Source: Sesamum alatum (lineage: Eukaryota > Streptophyta > Magnoliopsida > Lamiales > Pedaliaceae). Taken from it: DNA of 64,000 nt. The notes below the pieces were generated by a model. It did no database searches. It was not told the DNA's origin and worked only from the letters and a program-made list of their open reading frames with translations. Below are positions 33,688 through 45,111 of the stretch, piece after piece. Within the stretch, counting starts at the first letter, position 1, and each line of letters starts with the position of its first letter. Location of the stretch: positions 23,899,188-23,963,187 of the forward strand of contig JACGWO010000012.1 in assembly GCA_034509735.1 (NCBI GenBank), given 5' to 3'. A program made the translations under genes and the position numbers.

Positions 33688-36600
33688 ATGGTTCTGTGGG
33701 AGGCAGTTTTATCACCGGCGCTTCAAGTTCTTTTTGACAAATTAGCATCAGGGGAGATAATGGAATTTCTGAAAAGAAATAACCTTGATGAGTTAGTGCT
33801 GGAGAAGCTCAAGATTGCTTATCTTACCAATGCTGCCATGCTTGATGATGCAGAAAAGAAGCAATACAACAATCCAGCAATCGAAGTGTGGTTAGACATG
33901 CTAAAAAATGCTATTTATGAAGCCGAAGACGTATTGGATGAGTTGGCCACTGAAGCCTTACGATGTAGACTGGAAATGGATTCTGCTCAGTACTTCTCAA
34001 AGCTTGTCAAGAATATTAGTCCTTTCTGCGGAATAAACGCAAGAATAGAGAACCTTATTGAGAAGCTGGAATACATTGCAAGGCATAAAGATGTTCTTGG
34101 TCTAACAAGTGGTGAAAATGGGGGAAGCGGAATGATGCAAAGATGCCCTACTACTCCTCTATTGAACGAGTCTCAAGTTTACGGTAGGACTCTTGAGAAG
34201 GAAGAGATATTAAAGTTGCTTGTTGGAGATGATGAAACAAATTGTACGACTACACCGTCCATACTTCCTATATTAGGTATGGGTGGGATTGGGAAGACTA
34301 CTCTTGCTCAGGTTGTCTATAATGATAAGAGAGTGGATGAGGTTTTCAATGTTAAAGCCTGGGCTTATGTTTCTGACGATTTTAGCTTGGTTCGCATAAC
34401 TAAAGCCCTGCTCGAATCAGCCACTGCTAAACCATGTGATACCATGAATCTTGAACTTCTGCAGAGTGGCTTGAAAGAGATGTTCCACAAAAAAAAGTTT
34501 TTAGTTGTTCTGGATGACGTATGGAATGAGAATCTTGATAACTGGAATCATTTGTTGATTCCATTCATGGTCGGGAGTCGAGGCAGTAAAATCATCATAA
34601 CAACACGTAATAGAGAGGTTCTGTCGATCATGGATGTGTTTTCCCTTTACCATCTCAAGGAAATGTCCGAAGAAGCGTGTTGGTCTTTGTTCGAGCATCA
34701 TGCATTTGGAGTCAAGGGCTCAGAAACATACTTGAGTTTGAGAGAAACTGGCAGAAAGATCATGAAGAAGTGCAAAGGCTTGCCTTTGGCAGTGAAGACT
34801 CTAGGAAGCATTCTGAGTTCTAAGTTTGATAACGATCACTGGAATGAGGTCTTAAACAGCAATATATGGGATATACCACTCCAGAAAAATGCCATTCTAC
34901 CATCTCTAAGATTGAGTTACCATTATCTTCCTTCTAATCTCAAACGGTGCTTTGCATATTGTTCTATTTTCCCAAAGGGCTATGAATTTGATAAGAAAAA
35001 CTTGGTCTTGCTTTGGATGGCAGGAAGGTTTTGTACAACCTATGGGAAACATTACTTTGGAAGAAGTGGGTGAACGATATTTTTCCGAGTTATTGTCTAG
35101 GTCATTTCTCCAAGAGTCAGTACAAGATAAGACCCGATACGCAATGCACGATCTCCTCAATGATTTAGCACAAAGTGTTTCAAGGACAATGTGTTTTCAT
35201 TTGCAGGAGAACTGGGAAAAGAGGCAGCTTTTTGATAGCTTCGAGAAGGTTCGTCATTTCTCATGCTCTCGCAGTAAATATGATGTCTATAGAAAATTTG
35301 AGTCACTCAATGAGGCCAAGTGGCTCCGCACATTTTTACCATTACCATCTCCACAAGGAGATGAATATTGCTATCTAACTAAGAAAGTTCCTTGTGATCT
35401 CTTGCCGAAATTGAGGTGCCTTAGAGTATTATCTTTCAATGGTTATTGCATCGCCGAGCTTCCAGACTCCATTGGAAATCTGAAACATCTTCGTTACATC
35501 AATCTCTCCTACACTGAAATTAAAGGTCTTCCTCAATCATTCAATACTTTGTTGAATCTACAGACACTCCTACTAAGCAACTGCACATATCTTACTGAGT
35601 TGCCCGCTGAGATGGGAAAATTAATAAACCTACGGTACTTAGATATTGTTGGAAGTGGAATAGATGAGATGCCACTGGAGCTAGGTAATCTGGTGAACCT
35701 TCGGTTGTTACCACAATTTATTGTTGGCAGCTCTGCTTCTGGTATCGGAAACTTGAGAAACTTATCACATCTCCAGGAATCACTTTGCATATCTAGATTA
35801 GAAAATGTAGCCAATTCTTGGGATGCAAGGAGAGCTAACTTACAGGAGAAAAAAGCATTAAATCAATTATCTTTTGAGTGGAGCACCAATTTGGATGAGT
35901 TCGTAGATGAAAATGTTGCAAGCCAAGTTCTTGAAATGTCAGAACCTAACCCAAAGCTGGAGAAGGTGAATATAAAAAATTACCCTGGTAAAAGATTTCC
36001 AACTTGGGTTGGAGACCCATCATTTTCTAAGCTAGTTTCTCTTACTCTTAGTGATTGCAAAAGATGTGTATTTCTACCACCAGCAGGTCTGCTGTCTTCA
36101 CTGAAAGAGCTTGATATTACGGGCATGCTAGGAATAAAAAGTGTCGGTGCTGAGTTTTATGGATCTCCCTGTTCCTCCTTCAGATATTTTGCATCACTTG
36201 AGAAGTTAAGTTTCAAAGAGATGCTAGAGTGGGAGCAGTGGTCTGTTTCCACTGGTGATACAGATTTCGGTGGTTTCCCTACTCTCTTGGAGCTTCATCT
36301 AGAACAATGCCCCAAACTGCAGGGAGATCTGCCTCACCGCCTTTCTTCTCTGACAAAGCTTGTTATAAAGGGATGTGAGCAGCTATCTTCTTCACTTCCA
36401 AGGCTTCCGCAGCTTCATGAAATGGAACTTAAAGGATGTCATCATATGTTGCTCTCTAGTACATTGGAGACGAACTCGCTTACATCTTTGGAAATACACA
36501 ACATGAGAAATCTGATATATATACCTCAAGGGTGGCTACTTTCTCTGAGAAGGCTTGAGCGGTTGGTAATCAGCGATTGTTTTGAGCTCAAGCATCTGGT

Positions 36601-37885
36601 AGGAAGCAAAAATGGGTTGCAGCAGATCATGTCTCTTAGGCATCTTATAATCAGAAGTTGTCCCTCAATGATTTCCATGAGTGAAGAACTTCAACGGTTG
36701 CCTCAGTATGTCGAATATCTGGAATTAGACTGTTGTCACAGTTTTGAGAGGCTACCACTCGAGTTTCACAGCCTTGGATCTCTAAAAGAGTTGGTGATCA
36801 CAGACTGTCCGAAACTAGAATCCTTTTCAGGGATGGTCTTTCCATCAAATCTCAAAGGCCTTGTCCTCCGAGGATGTGGTTTGGAGTCATTTCCGGAGTA
36901 TACGATCAACAACATCGTATCCCTTGAATTTTTGTACATCAGTGGGTGTTTGGTTCTTACTTCCTTTCCAAGAGACGAGAGGCCAATTCCGACCACCTTC
37001 AAGCAACTCACACTTGACCATTGTCCCAATCTCGAGTTTCTTCCAGAGGGGATGATGGTTAGCAGCAATATTTCCCTTGAACTTCTAGAGATATTTGATT
37101 GCTCTTCCATCACATCATTTCCAGGAGGACAGTTGCCGAAAACTCTAAAAACACTCACAATTTGGAACTGTTCCAATCTAGAGTCCCTTGCAGATATTAT
37201 AACAGAAACAATGTCACTCACATCCTTTCGTATTGGGAATTGCACAAAGCTTAAATACTTACCCTCTGGCTTGCATACACTCATCTATCTTGATTATCTG
37301 GAGCTTGACGGGTGCCCGAGTATTGACTCCTTTCCCGAAGATGGCCTTCCCTCTCCAAGATTGAAAAAGATGCATATCCTCAACTGTGAAAATCTCAAGT
37401 TCCTGGCGAAGCGCATGCAGAACCTAACATCTCTGGAAGAACTACGATTATCCAATTGCCCCATGCTTGCATCCTTCCCGGAAGATGGTCTTCCAGTTAA
37501 CCTTGTTTCACTCGACATCAACAACTGTGAGAATATTAAACCATGTTCCCAGTGGGGTTTACACAGACTTACCTTGCTTAAAAAACTCAGAATTCACGGC
37601 AGTTGTTTGAATTCCGATACATTCCCAGAATGGCTACTTCCTACTACACTTGAAACTCTTCTCATTGTGGATCTACCTAGTTTAAAGTCTCTCTCCCCAT
37701 GGCTCAAGAATCTGACTTCTCTGGGAGAGTTGAAGATCAAGGATTGCCATAATATACTTTCCTTGCCAAACGAGGGATTTCCATCTATGGTCTCTTTTCT
37801 AGAGATAAGTGGCTGTCCCGTGCTTCAACAAAACTGCGAGAAGGATTGGTCATCGGTAGATCACATCCCATGCATAGTGATGTAG
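33688..37885 (+). pseudogene. CC-NBS-LRR (RPP13/I2-like CNL), one-base frameshift
   Basis: A nearly complete CNL immune receptor, unrelated in detail to the R1-like pair. Residues 1-445 read in one frame: coiled coil with EAEDVLDEL (78-86), P-loop GMGGIGKTT (197-205), kinase-2 FLVVLDDVW (271-279), RNBS-B GSKIIITTR (299-307), GLPLA (364-368), RNBS-D CFAYCSIFPKG (421-431). At 35023 one extra G follows the codons for LLWMA; the second frame continues at 35024 with EGFVQPMGNITLEEVG, then the MHD motif (about 35144) and a long LRR region to a stop at 37885 (953 codons from 35024). As sequenced, translation stops at 35073 after 461 aa. Apart from this base I saw no other defect. It could be a recent null allele, an assembly error, or a truncated CC-NBS product. 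Confidence 0.9.
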
Positions 37886-37974
37886 GTTCCCATGATCAGC
37901 CCGTCTGTCTACTTTCTTAGACCAGAGGTATGTTTTCTGGAAAATCCTATTGCCTCTCAAAATTCAAATTTATC

Positions 37975-38233
37975 TCAAGTTGTTGCACTTTTCATCCCAT
38001 ACAACGAGGGGGTTGCATTTAGTCCCATACTTTACGGGCTAAGCATATTTAGTCCCACAAATCAAAAAGTCATACACTTTTAGTCCCTTAAGTTCTTTTG
38101 TTAGTTTTTAACGTCGTTACCTAAAAAGGATTACAACTGCATGATTTCTCGAATTGTGGAACTAAATATGTTTAGCCCGTAAAATTTGGGACTATATATT
38201 GTGTGGGATGGAAAGAGCAATTTTGTGTTAGAC
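37975..38233. mobile_element. MITE-like palindromic element
   Basis: The left arm ('gttgcacttttcatcccata') and right arm ('tgtgggatggaaagagcaa') pair, and inner words 'tttacgggctaa' and 'tttagcccgtaaa' are inverted copies. It resembles the element at 56666-56920 in the wording of its ends. It lies about 90 bases past the CNL stop, so it may be in the 3' UTR. Confidence 0.5.
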
Positions 38234-38920
38234 CAAGGTTCATATCCAGTGAGTCAACTTTAGCAGAACTGAAACAGATATATCCATCTTAATCTGTGAA
38301 TCCTTATACATTAACTCAATAAATTAACTTCAGTTTAACTATTTCCAGCGAAACGCGAGCCTGATTGTTGACTTGGCTGCTTCGTTCTTGAATCAACGCT
38401 CCGTGTATGCTTCTATCAACTCTTCATTTGCAGACATGTTCGTTTCATTCGAAAACTTCTTTCATCTTCTGAAGGACAGCATTTGCCAAGGAAAATTTCA
38501 TTACATCATCCAAGAAGTCATTCAAAGTTTCTGCTGGAACTGGAGTTTCTTTAGCATTGCATCATCTGGTTAGCTCTACAGCTCCCTCCTACTCTATATA
38601 AGCTCTTCGTTCGTACTTGTATGGATACAACATTTTGTTAAATGTATTTACAAACGTTTTACAAGTTTTTGTGATTCATAAAATGTTTTTAGAGTTTACG
38701 TTTTGAAGTATTTGAATTGTAACGATATTCTTAAACAGATTTTCATTACCGTTGTTGCTCAATCGTCTTATTTCGGCGTGTAGAGCTGTATTTTCTAAGC
38801 TCGATTCATCATTGCAGCGTTACTCAAGTTTGGCAGGTGAGGTTGAGTTTCAGCTTCATTTCCTAAGTCCCTCGTTTCTGGATCTTGTGTTTTTAAATTA
38901 TTTTGAGCTGTTTATATTTA
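38234..38920. other. Spacer, no gene identified
   Basis: Contains an unrecognised 66-codon open frame at 38373-38573 on the plus strand. Composition at about 38340-38580 is less AT-rich than around it, as in a transcribed 3' region of the CNL gene, but nothing proves this. Confidence 0.3.
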
Positions 38921-39000
38921 TTAGAAAGTATGACGTGCGTTGCATGTGGAGAAGTATACTTTCATAGGAAAGTATATATCATTTATGGTTAGCAATAAAT
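38921..39000 (-). mobile_element. Helitron 3'-end remnant
   Basis: On the minus strand: imperfect hairpin (ACATGCAACGCACGT), then CATACTTT, CTAA (38924-38921) and T. It is the large Helitron family seen at 16784 and 28070. Sequence continues for about 75 bases ('tatatatcatttatggttag', as at about 30600-30620 in reverse) and then stops, so only the 3' tip remains. Confidence 0.75.
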
Positions 39001-39232
39001 AATATTTGGGGCAAACTACAACTAATTCCCATGAGATTTGACATAATTATAAATACCCTCTCGTTATTTAAAAAATTATAAATACATCACTGTTCAAAAC
39101 ATTGTAGATGTGCGTGTATGAAAACCTTTACACAATCTTAACACATCAATTTATTGAAACTACATAAACAAACCCTCTCTGCTGCAAATTCATCGATCAT
39201 TCTACCAAAACGATCAAAACCAAGAACGAGAC

Positions 39233-41060
39233 CTACCTCGACAGCCCAAAAAACGAAGTAAAACGCTGTATCTCCGAATCCCGTCTAAGTCTTTCCATCT
39301 CGTGATCAACCATCACAATCCACACTTCAATTCCTCCAGGCGATACTACCGAATCGAACAGCATAATCATATCTTTGATGCTAAAACTAGCACTACTCAC
39401 CCAAACAGGCTTCCCCCACCCGAAATCCACCTCATAAATTGGAAATCTGCAGTAACTGCTGAACAGCAGCACTGCAACATTTCCAGTCGCCAAGAACTTA
39501 CTTATCCCCTGGAAATTCTCCTTCGCAATCTCACAACCTTTTTCTCCCGACAGCATCTTCACGTACTCGTTGTCGATCTTCCCGAACGCAGCCCTCAACT
39601 TCTCCACCAACCGAGTCCAGTTAGTTTCGCCAGCGTTCTCAGCGTGCGTCATTTGGAAAACGTTACCGAATGAACGTTCAGTCAGTGCCGGAACCCTTCC
39701 TCTGAGATTTACCGGATGGAATGCGACAGACTTGTGTGATGCGTCGAGCCCTTTGGCTACCAGGCAACGGCTCCACAAGAATGCGGTAACGACTTCTACT
39801 CGTGTGGGCTTAATGATGGAAGAATTTTCGGCTGCTTTTTGTTTGAGTTCATCTATTGCTGATGCAGGGAAAAGAAGCCTTTCCATGAGAAGATTTACGG
39901 GCGGGGCCTGGATGGCTAAGTTCTTGAAATTCGGCCTGAAATCAGGCGTGTTCCGAGGTGGAAACAGAGTAGCTGAGTTGAAGAGGGGGGAGACGTCGAC
40001 GTTGGGCTGATCCCGGCGGGCTATAGCAGCCCAACAGTTGATGAATGAGCTGAGGGTGGCGCCGTCGGCAATACTGTGTGAAATGCATATCCCGACAGAG
40101 ATTCCTCCACAGTTGAATAAGGTTGCCTGCAGATAGTTCAATTAATAATATTCATTGTTTTCACTTCATAAAAAAAAATGCCCGTAGGGCACAGAGAAAG
40201 AATTCAAATTTTGCAATAATATCAGTAAGGGGGTTAAATCCAACTTTCCCCCTTGTTGACATCAATCAAGACATACGCCTAACAGAAATATCAATATTAT
40301 TTACACAAATCAATCCTTTTTGAAAAAATTACACGTACAATCTAAAAAAACGTCGACATTATTACATAAACTGCCCTTACCTTTGGTTGTCATTGACAAA
40401 GAAATTTTCTTTCTCCAATACAGCATTCGTAAGAATGCTATATTATTAACATCCTGATACGATCGATCATACGATGGTTTAATCCGAACACATATAAACT
40501 ACTAATTTCATTATATATCGCCGGATACTTTGAGCTATGCTCAAATTAAAGCTTCAACAAAGAGAAACACAAATAAAATTTGTACAAATCCGGATCAATT
40601 AATGGGAGGCGATGGATTAATATACACTAACCTGAACAGCTAATAGTTCCTCAGCATTTGAAATAGAGCCGTTGCTTTTGAACGGAATAAGGTTGTCCAA
40701 AGTCCCGGAATCCGGGCTCCGAACGATGTCCGATATCTTCCCATCAGCAGTGGCTTCAATGTACAAGATCCCTTCATCGCTACAGTCGACCAAAGGCAGG
40801 CCGTCCAGTATCCTTCCAGCCAGTGGGTAAAACTGGACCAAAGCGTCCGACATCGAACGCTTGAGACGACGAGACATCTCGGGTTGTTTAAGGTTGTATC
40901 TGTTGTCTTCATGAGTACTACTGAGATTGTAGTAAAGAAGTAGAGGGATGTAAGAAGGAGGTATTCTCTGATCAATGAAGGAAAGGTTGAAGTGTCTGAG
41001 TTGAGGTGGAGTAGGAGAAGAAGGTCTGATGAGCTGTGTGGATACTGTTTTGATCTTCAT
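39233..41060 (-). CDS. BAHD acyltransferase (vinorine synthase-like), 2 exons
   Basis: Transfers an acyl group from acyl-CoA to an alcohol or amine, usually in cytosolic specialised metabolism. Exon 1 is 41060-40632 (143 codons) and exon 2 is 40126-39233; the 505-bp GT-AG intron is in phase 0. The product is 440 aa, normal for BAHD enzymes. The catalytic HSIADG (HxxxD) is at residues 160-165, directly after the intron-encoded junction, and DFGWG at 377-381. The N-terminus (TVSTQLIRPSSPTP) and intron position just before the HxxxD exon are common in the clade containing vinorine synthase and vindoline-type acetyltransferases. Substrate cannot be told from sequence. Part of the intron (about 40230-40390) looks like a repeat arm. 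No neighbour suggests a biosynthetic cluster. Confidence 0.93.
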
Positions 41061-42922
41061 TTCTGCTGCTGCTGCTGCTCATTTCAGGCAATAAACTGAG
41101 TTAGAAAGATTGTGATTCAGACACTCTTGTAATTGTATGAAGGAATCAAGGAAGAGACAAACATATGGGATTGATCAGTTGGTCCACAAATTAATTATAT
41201 AAGTCTTCGGCCACATGCAAGCAACTACATGTAGTGGGGGAAATTCTAGTTCAAATCTGGTTCGGCTGAACCTAAATCAATCATACGACAAGTGCAATAC
41301 AATTGACATGTGATTGTTGTACAGTTCATGGAAAGTGACCAATCACATAGTAAGTATATCACACTTGCTATATGATCGGTTTGGTTCGACCAAATTTGGT
41401 TCGGATAGAATTTTCCCACATAGTAGATATTTAGTACTAGGTCGTTGCGACAAATGTTTATAAAAACGTGCTTATGAAATAAAAGGTGTTTTATACATAG
41501 TAGTTTCTTGAAATAATTTGTTTCTGTTTTTGGATGTTTATTTTAATTTAAAATTATTAATATGTACTTGATCAATTTTGGTATTGCCATATATATGAAA
41601 TATTCCGCCAAATACATATGTAAATTTGTATAATATATAAATTATGGTGAGTACTAATTAGTCACGGCTGCACAACGATTATTAGTCGTTGTTTCTGCAA
41701 GCAAAGATAAAATATTAACTATAACAGAAGACTATGGGGTAACATTTCAGTCATAGACTCATAGGTAAAACAACGGTGAATATTAATTAACCGTTGTCAA
41801 AACTTAAGTTTTCACATCATTTTATTTGACTCTGTTAAATGGTATTGATTCGCCAGGTTTTTTAAGCCGTACTGATTATTGTGTAGGGAATAATCCATTT
41901 TCTTTTTATAGTACGATCACTGCTTCTCCACCCAAGAGGTTGCATTGCGCTCTTTCTTTTTATTCTTTCAAGGGATTTTTTTTTTTTTTTTTTTTGGCTT
42001 ATAATTGATCTAACAGGCGAACTTGTCGCATTTAACCCAACATAATAATTATTTCTATTTTTTAAAAAATAATAGTTTTTCATGTGTATGCTACAATTTA
42101 AACCAAATATAGAAGATACCCTTGTTACAAGATACTCAAAATTGTTTAGATATGATTAAGGGTCACAAATTTAAATAGAGACAATTAAATACAATGATTG
42201 ATGATGATGATATTGACAATAAGCAAGAGTTTATTACCTCAACATCACTATCCATGTTCTATTCATTACAAACAAATGTAAACATCATTGCACGTAGTGA
42301 TTAATGTAGAAATTGGCCACAATATTATCCTTTGTTGTGGACTATTAATATCTTATGGACTACGTGAAATCAACTTGCAATTTTTTATTAAGTTTAATTT
42401 AAAGAATCTGGACATATATCATTTGTGCTTGGATTTAGAATCTGATATTGCATTATTTATTACAGAATCACTGTAAGAAAAAGACTTCCGCAGCTGTTGT
42501 GCTCATATTCTTACCTGCTCCAATCTAATTTTTATATATTACTATTTATTTTTTAGTCAAGAAACCTTACTTTGTTTGATTCCGTAAGGTTTGGTATAAT
42601 TACAAATACTCCTTTATTGTTTGGGAAATTACCGATACCTTTAATTTTGATGGTTGTCCAACAACTAACCAAATATGTTAGTCTTAGTTAGGTTTTTTTA
42701 TCAATTGTTGTGTAGTGAACCGACCAAAATTCCCTTGTTGACTATAAATTATAATTTTACTTATTTATAAATTTTTTTGAAACTTTTTTATGGACTGAGT
42801 GAACAATTTTTCAAATTCTTGTCGTCCAATTTCTTATAACTTTTTAAATTTTAAAAAATACAACAAGAGCAAAGTTGACAATTCCAAGTTTCCATCAGAG
42901 GATTACAACCAATAGAATGTCT
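41061..42922. other. Intergenic, AT-rich, no gene seen
   Basis: Upstream region of the BAHD gene, followed by repeat-like DNA. About 42588-42920 has arms related to the 9667-10083 MITE family ('ggtttggtataattacaaat'). A T-tract of 23 bases lies near 41975-41996. Confidence 0.4.
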
Positions 42923-43181
42923 ATTTAGTAAAGGATTTAATGCAATTTACCTCCATGTGATATTGAAAATGAGCAAATTACTTCCCTATGAAAAAAGAAA
43001 TAACAATTTACCTTCCCGTATTCTTTGAAATGGAGCAATTTATCTCCCTCCATTTTAAAAAATATGGGGAGGTAAATTAATTTATTTCAAAAAACACAGA
43101 AAGATAAATTGTTATTTTATTTTCATAGGAAGATAATTTGCTCATTTGCAATATCACGCTTGCATTTTTCCCATTTAGTAA
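42923..43181. mobile_element. Palindromic MITE, about 240 bp, 9-bp target duplication (Mutator-like)
   Basis: The element is about 42932-43172. Its two halves are inverted copies over about 105 bases each ('gtgatatt...aatgagcaaatta' paired with 'taatttgctcattt...aatatcac'). ATTTAGTAA lies directly before (42923-42931) and after (43173-43181); the match may extend to 10 bases. The duplication is of moderate complexity, so this is the best-supported MITE insertion in the window. A related half lies at 378-500. Confidence 0.85.
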
Positions 43182-43593
43182 ATCTATTGAAGAATGATAA
43201 TGCTATTGAGGGCAGCAAAGTTAAAACACAACAGAAACAAGCAGTCAATTTTGATCATTGATACATTTTATTACATTCTTGGAATCTTAAAGAATAAGAG
43301 AAAAAACCTAAGCTGCAATGAACTCATTAATTTTCACAATGAAAGAATGAAAGAAATGTTAACATACATCCAAATACAAAAAACTAATTTATTTCAGCTC
43401 CTGAAGATGTCACATTCAATTCAGGAAATATGTCTTATTTTTCACTCCAAAAGCTTCTGCAGTAACTCAAATTTCATGCTACAAAACAGTGTTGTAGCAT
43501 ATGATTGTTTTATTCATGTTGTCTGCTTCAAGAACTGAATCTCTGTCGCAGTCGAGTATCGATAACTTTCTCGATTAAAGGGAAAACATATTT
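43182..43593. other. 3' flank of the GRAS gene
   Basis: No gene. A 114-codon plus-strand frame at 43194-43538 has no recognisable features; part of this stretch is probably the GRAS 3' UTR. Confidence 0.35.
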
Positions 43594-45111
43594 TCAGCAT
43601 TTCCAGCAGGAAGCAGCCACAATAGGCTTAGATTTCCATCCCAGCACAAGGCAGCCTTTCTCTTCCACAATGGTGTAGCCCTCACAAGCATTGATGCTGC
43701 TCAGCCACTGCTTGCCCTGAGCCAACATTTTCAACGGCACCGGCTGGAACCCCGCCCGGCTCATCCTCCTCCGCCATTGATCCACCCTCTCGTGCCTCTC
43801 GACCCGTGCTGGCCCCTCACAACTCACAATGTTCTTGATTTCCTCTGCGAAGTAGAATTGCTCCATCTTTGCACGTCTTGTGTCGTATTTCGGAAGCATG
43901 GCGTCGAGGGAGTCGAATATAGCAGCGTAGTAGTGCAACGCCTCCATGAACCGGCCTAGAAAGAACGGCCCGTTGTGGCTCGAATCCTGCTCAACTAGGA
44001 CCAAAACCTTGGGCGAAAGCTCGTGAATTATCTGCAAAACAGAGTTCAATGCGCCCCGGCTTTCTTTCACCACACAGTGCAGCTGCAGGATGCTGTTCAC
44101 AACGAGGACCTCTCCAGGAACTACCTTAATGTCTTCAGGCTTAAGGCTTTCCAAGTTGCTTTCCACCACTGAGAACTCCAAATTCAGTCCTAGCTCTATT
44201 GCATAGGTCTCCAGCTCGTCTCCGATCACACGAAACTTGTCGATGCATAGGCCAATGGCAGTGATACGGAGACGGGGAGACGGGCCGGGACGCTTGGCCA
44301 GGCTCCGAATGAGGCCATGCCATTGTTGGCCATGTGGTAGACCAAGGGTCATGCCCAAGTCCACCACATGGACTAAACTCTCTCCCTCAAAGGCTTCCAA
44401 TATTGAAGAATTGGCCACAAAGTGACCAAATTGAATATGTGGGCAGATTTCATAAACCAGCCTCAATGCCTCCTCTTTTTTCTCTGAGGCAATGTCCATT
44501 ATGTTCATCTTAGGGGCAATATAACCAACCGTGCCGAGAGGCTGCACCACCGCCAGCCGGTCGGCAAGCCCCTGCACGAAACAAGAGGCCACACGCTGGA
44601 AAGATGAGCCGAACACCAAGGCATTAGCACGAAGCTCGGACAGCAGCAACGAGGCGTGGGACTTGTCACGACAAGCCACAGCCTCAGCACATGAAATGAG
44701 CTGCTGAACTAGCTTCATTCCCTCGCCACTTCCCTCATCACCAGCAACCCCTCCACCCCCCTCCGCGCCAATGAGGGAGGCTGCCGCCTCCTCCACGGCC
44801 TCGGCAGCTAGGTACCGTTGAGTATACGTCCAAATGTGGTCCCGGAACTGAAGCCTCTGCACGCTGCTCAAACTACTCGTGCTGCTAGTACGACTAATGC
44901 TACCGTAGCTGGAAATGCTGCTGGAGTTGCTATCCGTAACTTCGCCTAAACTCATTGTTCTCTTCAGCCTCTTGAAGTCCCCACTTTCATCATACAAGCT
45001 AGGGAACCAGATAGCACCAGCAGCATCCTCAAACACCGGCAGGCCGGAAAACGACACCGGTAAATTTCTCCGATCATTGTAAGAATCTTGGGGCAAGAAA
45101 CTATAGTCCAT
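43594..45111 (-). CDS. GRAS family transcription regulator
   Basis: Single exon, 505 aa, nuclear transcription regulator of the GRAS family. The N-terminal 130 residues are divergent and Ser-rich (SNSSSISSYGSISRTSSTSS), with no DELLA motif. The GRAS domain begins LVQQLISCAEAVACRDK (134-150). The VHIID block reads VHVVDLGMTLGLPHGQQW (247-264). LHR II follows, then the PFYRE-region equivalent (MEQFYFAEEIKNIV) and a SAW block near the C-terminus (WRRRMSRAGFQPVPL ... GYTIVEEKGCLVLGWKSKP). Within the family the subgroup is not certain; it resembles SCARECROW-like proteins rather than DELLAs. The lack of introns is usual for GRAS genes. The coding sequence is noticeably richer in G and C than the surrounding DNA. 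Confidence 0.95.
   Translation of the reverse strand: MDYSFLPQDSYNDRRNLPVSFSGLPVFEDAAGAIWFPSLYDESGDFKRLKRTMSLGEVTDSNSSSISSYGSISRTSSTSSLSSVQRLQFRDHIWTYTQRYLAAEAVEEAAASLIGAEGGGGVAGDEGSGEGMKLVQQLISCAEAVACRDKSHASLLLSELRANALVFGSSFQRVASCFVQGLADRLAVVQPLGTVGYIAPKMNIMDIASEKKEEALRLVYEICPHIQFGHFVANSSILEAFEGESLVHVVDLGMTLGLPHGQQWHGLIRSLAKRPGPSPRLRITAIGLCIDKFRVIGDELETYAIELGLNLEFSVVESNLESLKPEDIKVVPGEVLVVNSILQLHCVVKESRGALNSVLQIIHELSPKVLVLVEQDSSHNGPFFLGRFMEALHYYAAIFDSLDAMLPKYDTRRAKMEQFYFAEEIKNIVSCEGPARVERHERVDQWRRRMSRAGFQPVPLKMLAQGKQWLSSINACEGYTIVEEKGCLVLGWKSKPIVAASCWKC

Noticed and set aside
33684..35073. An intron that would repair the CNL frameshift
   Set aside because: No credible GT-AG pair near 35023 would restore the frame; a single extra base explains it more simply.
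34906..37524. Minus-strand frames opposite the CNL gene
   Set aside because: They are shadows of the leucine-rich repeat coding sequence.
39302..40010. Plus-strand frames opposite the BAHD gene
   Set aside because: They are antisense to a well-supported exon with HxxxD and DFGWG motifs.
44141..44690. Short frames overlapping the GRAS gene
   Set aside because: They are shadows created by the GC-rich GRAS coding sequence.
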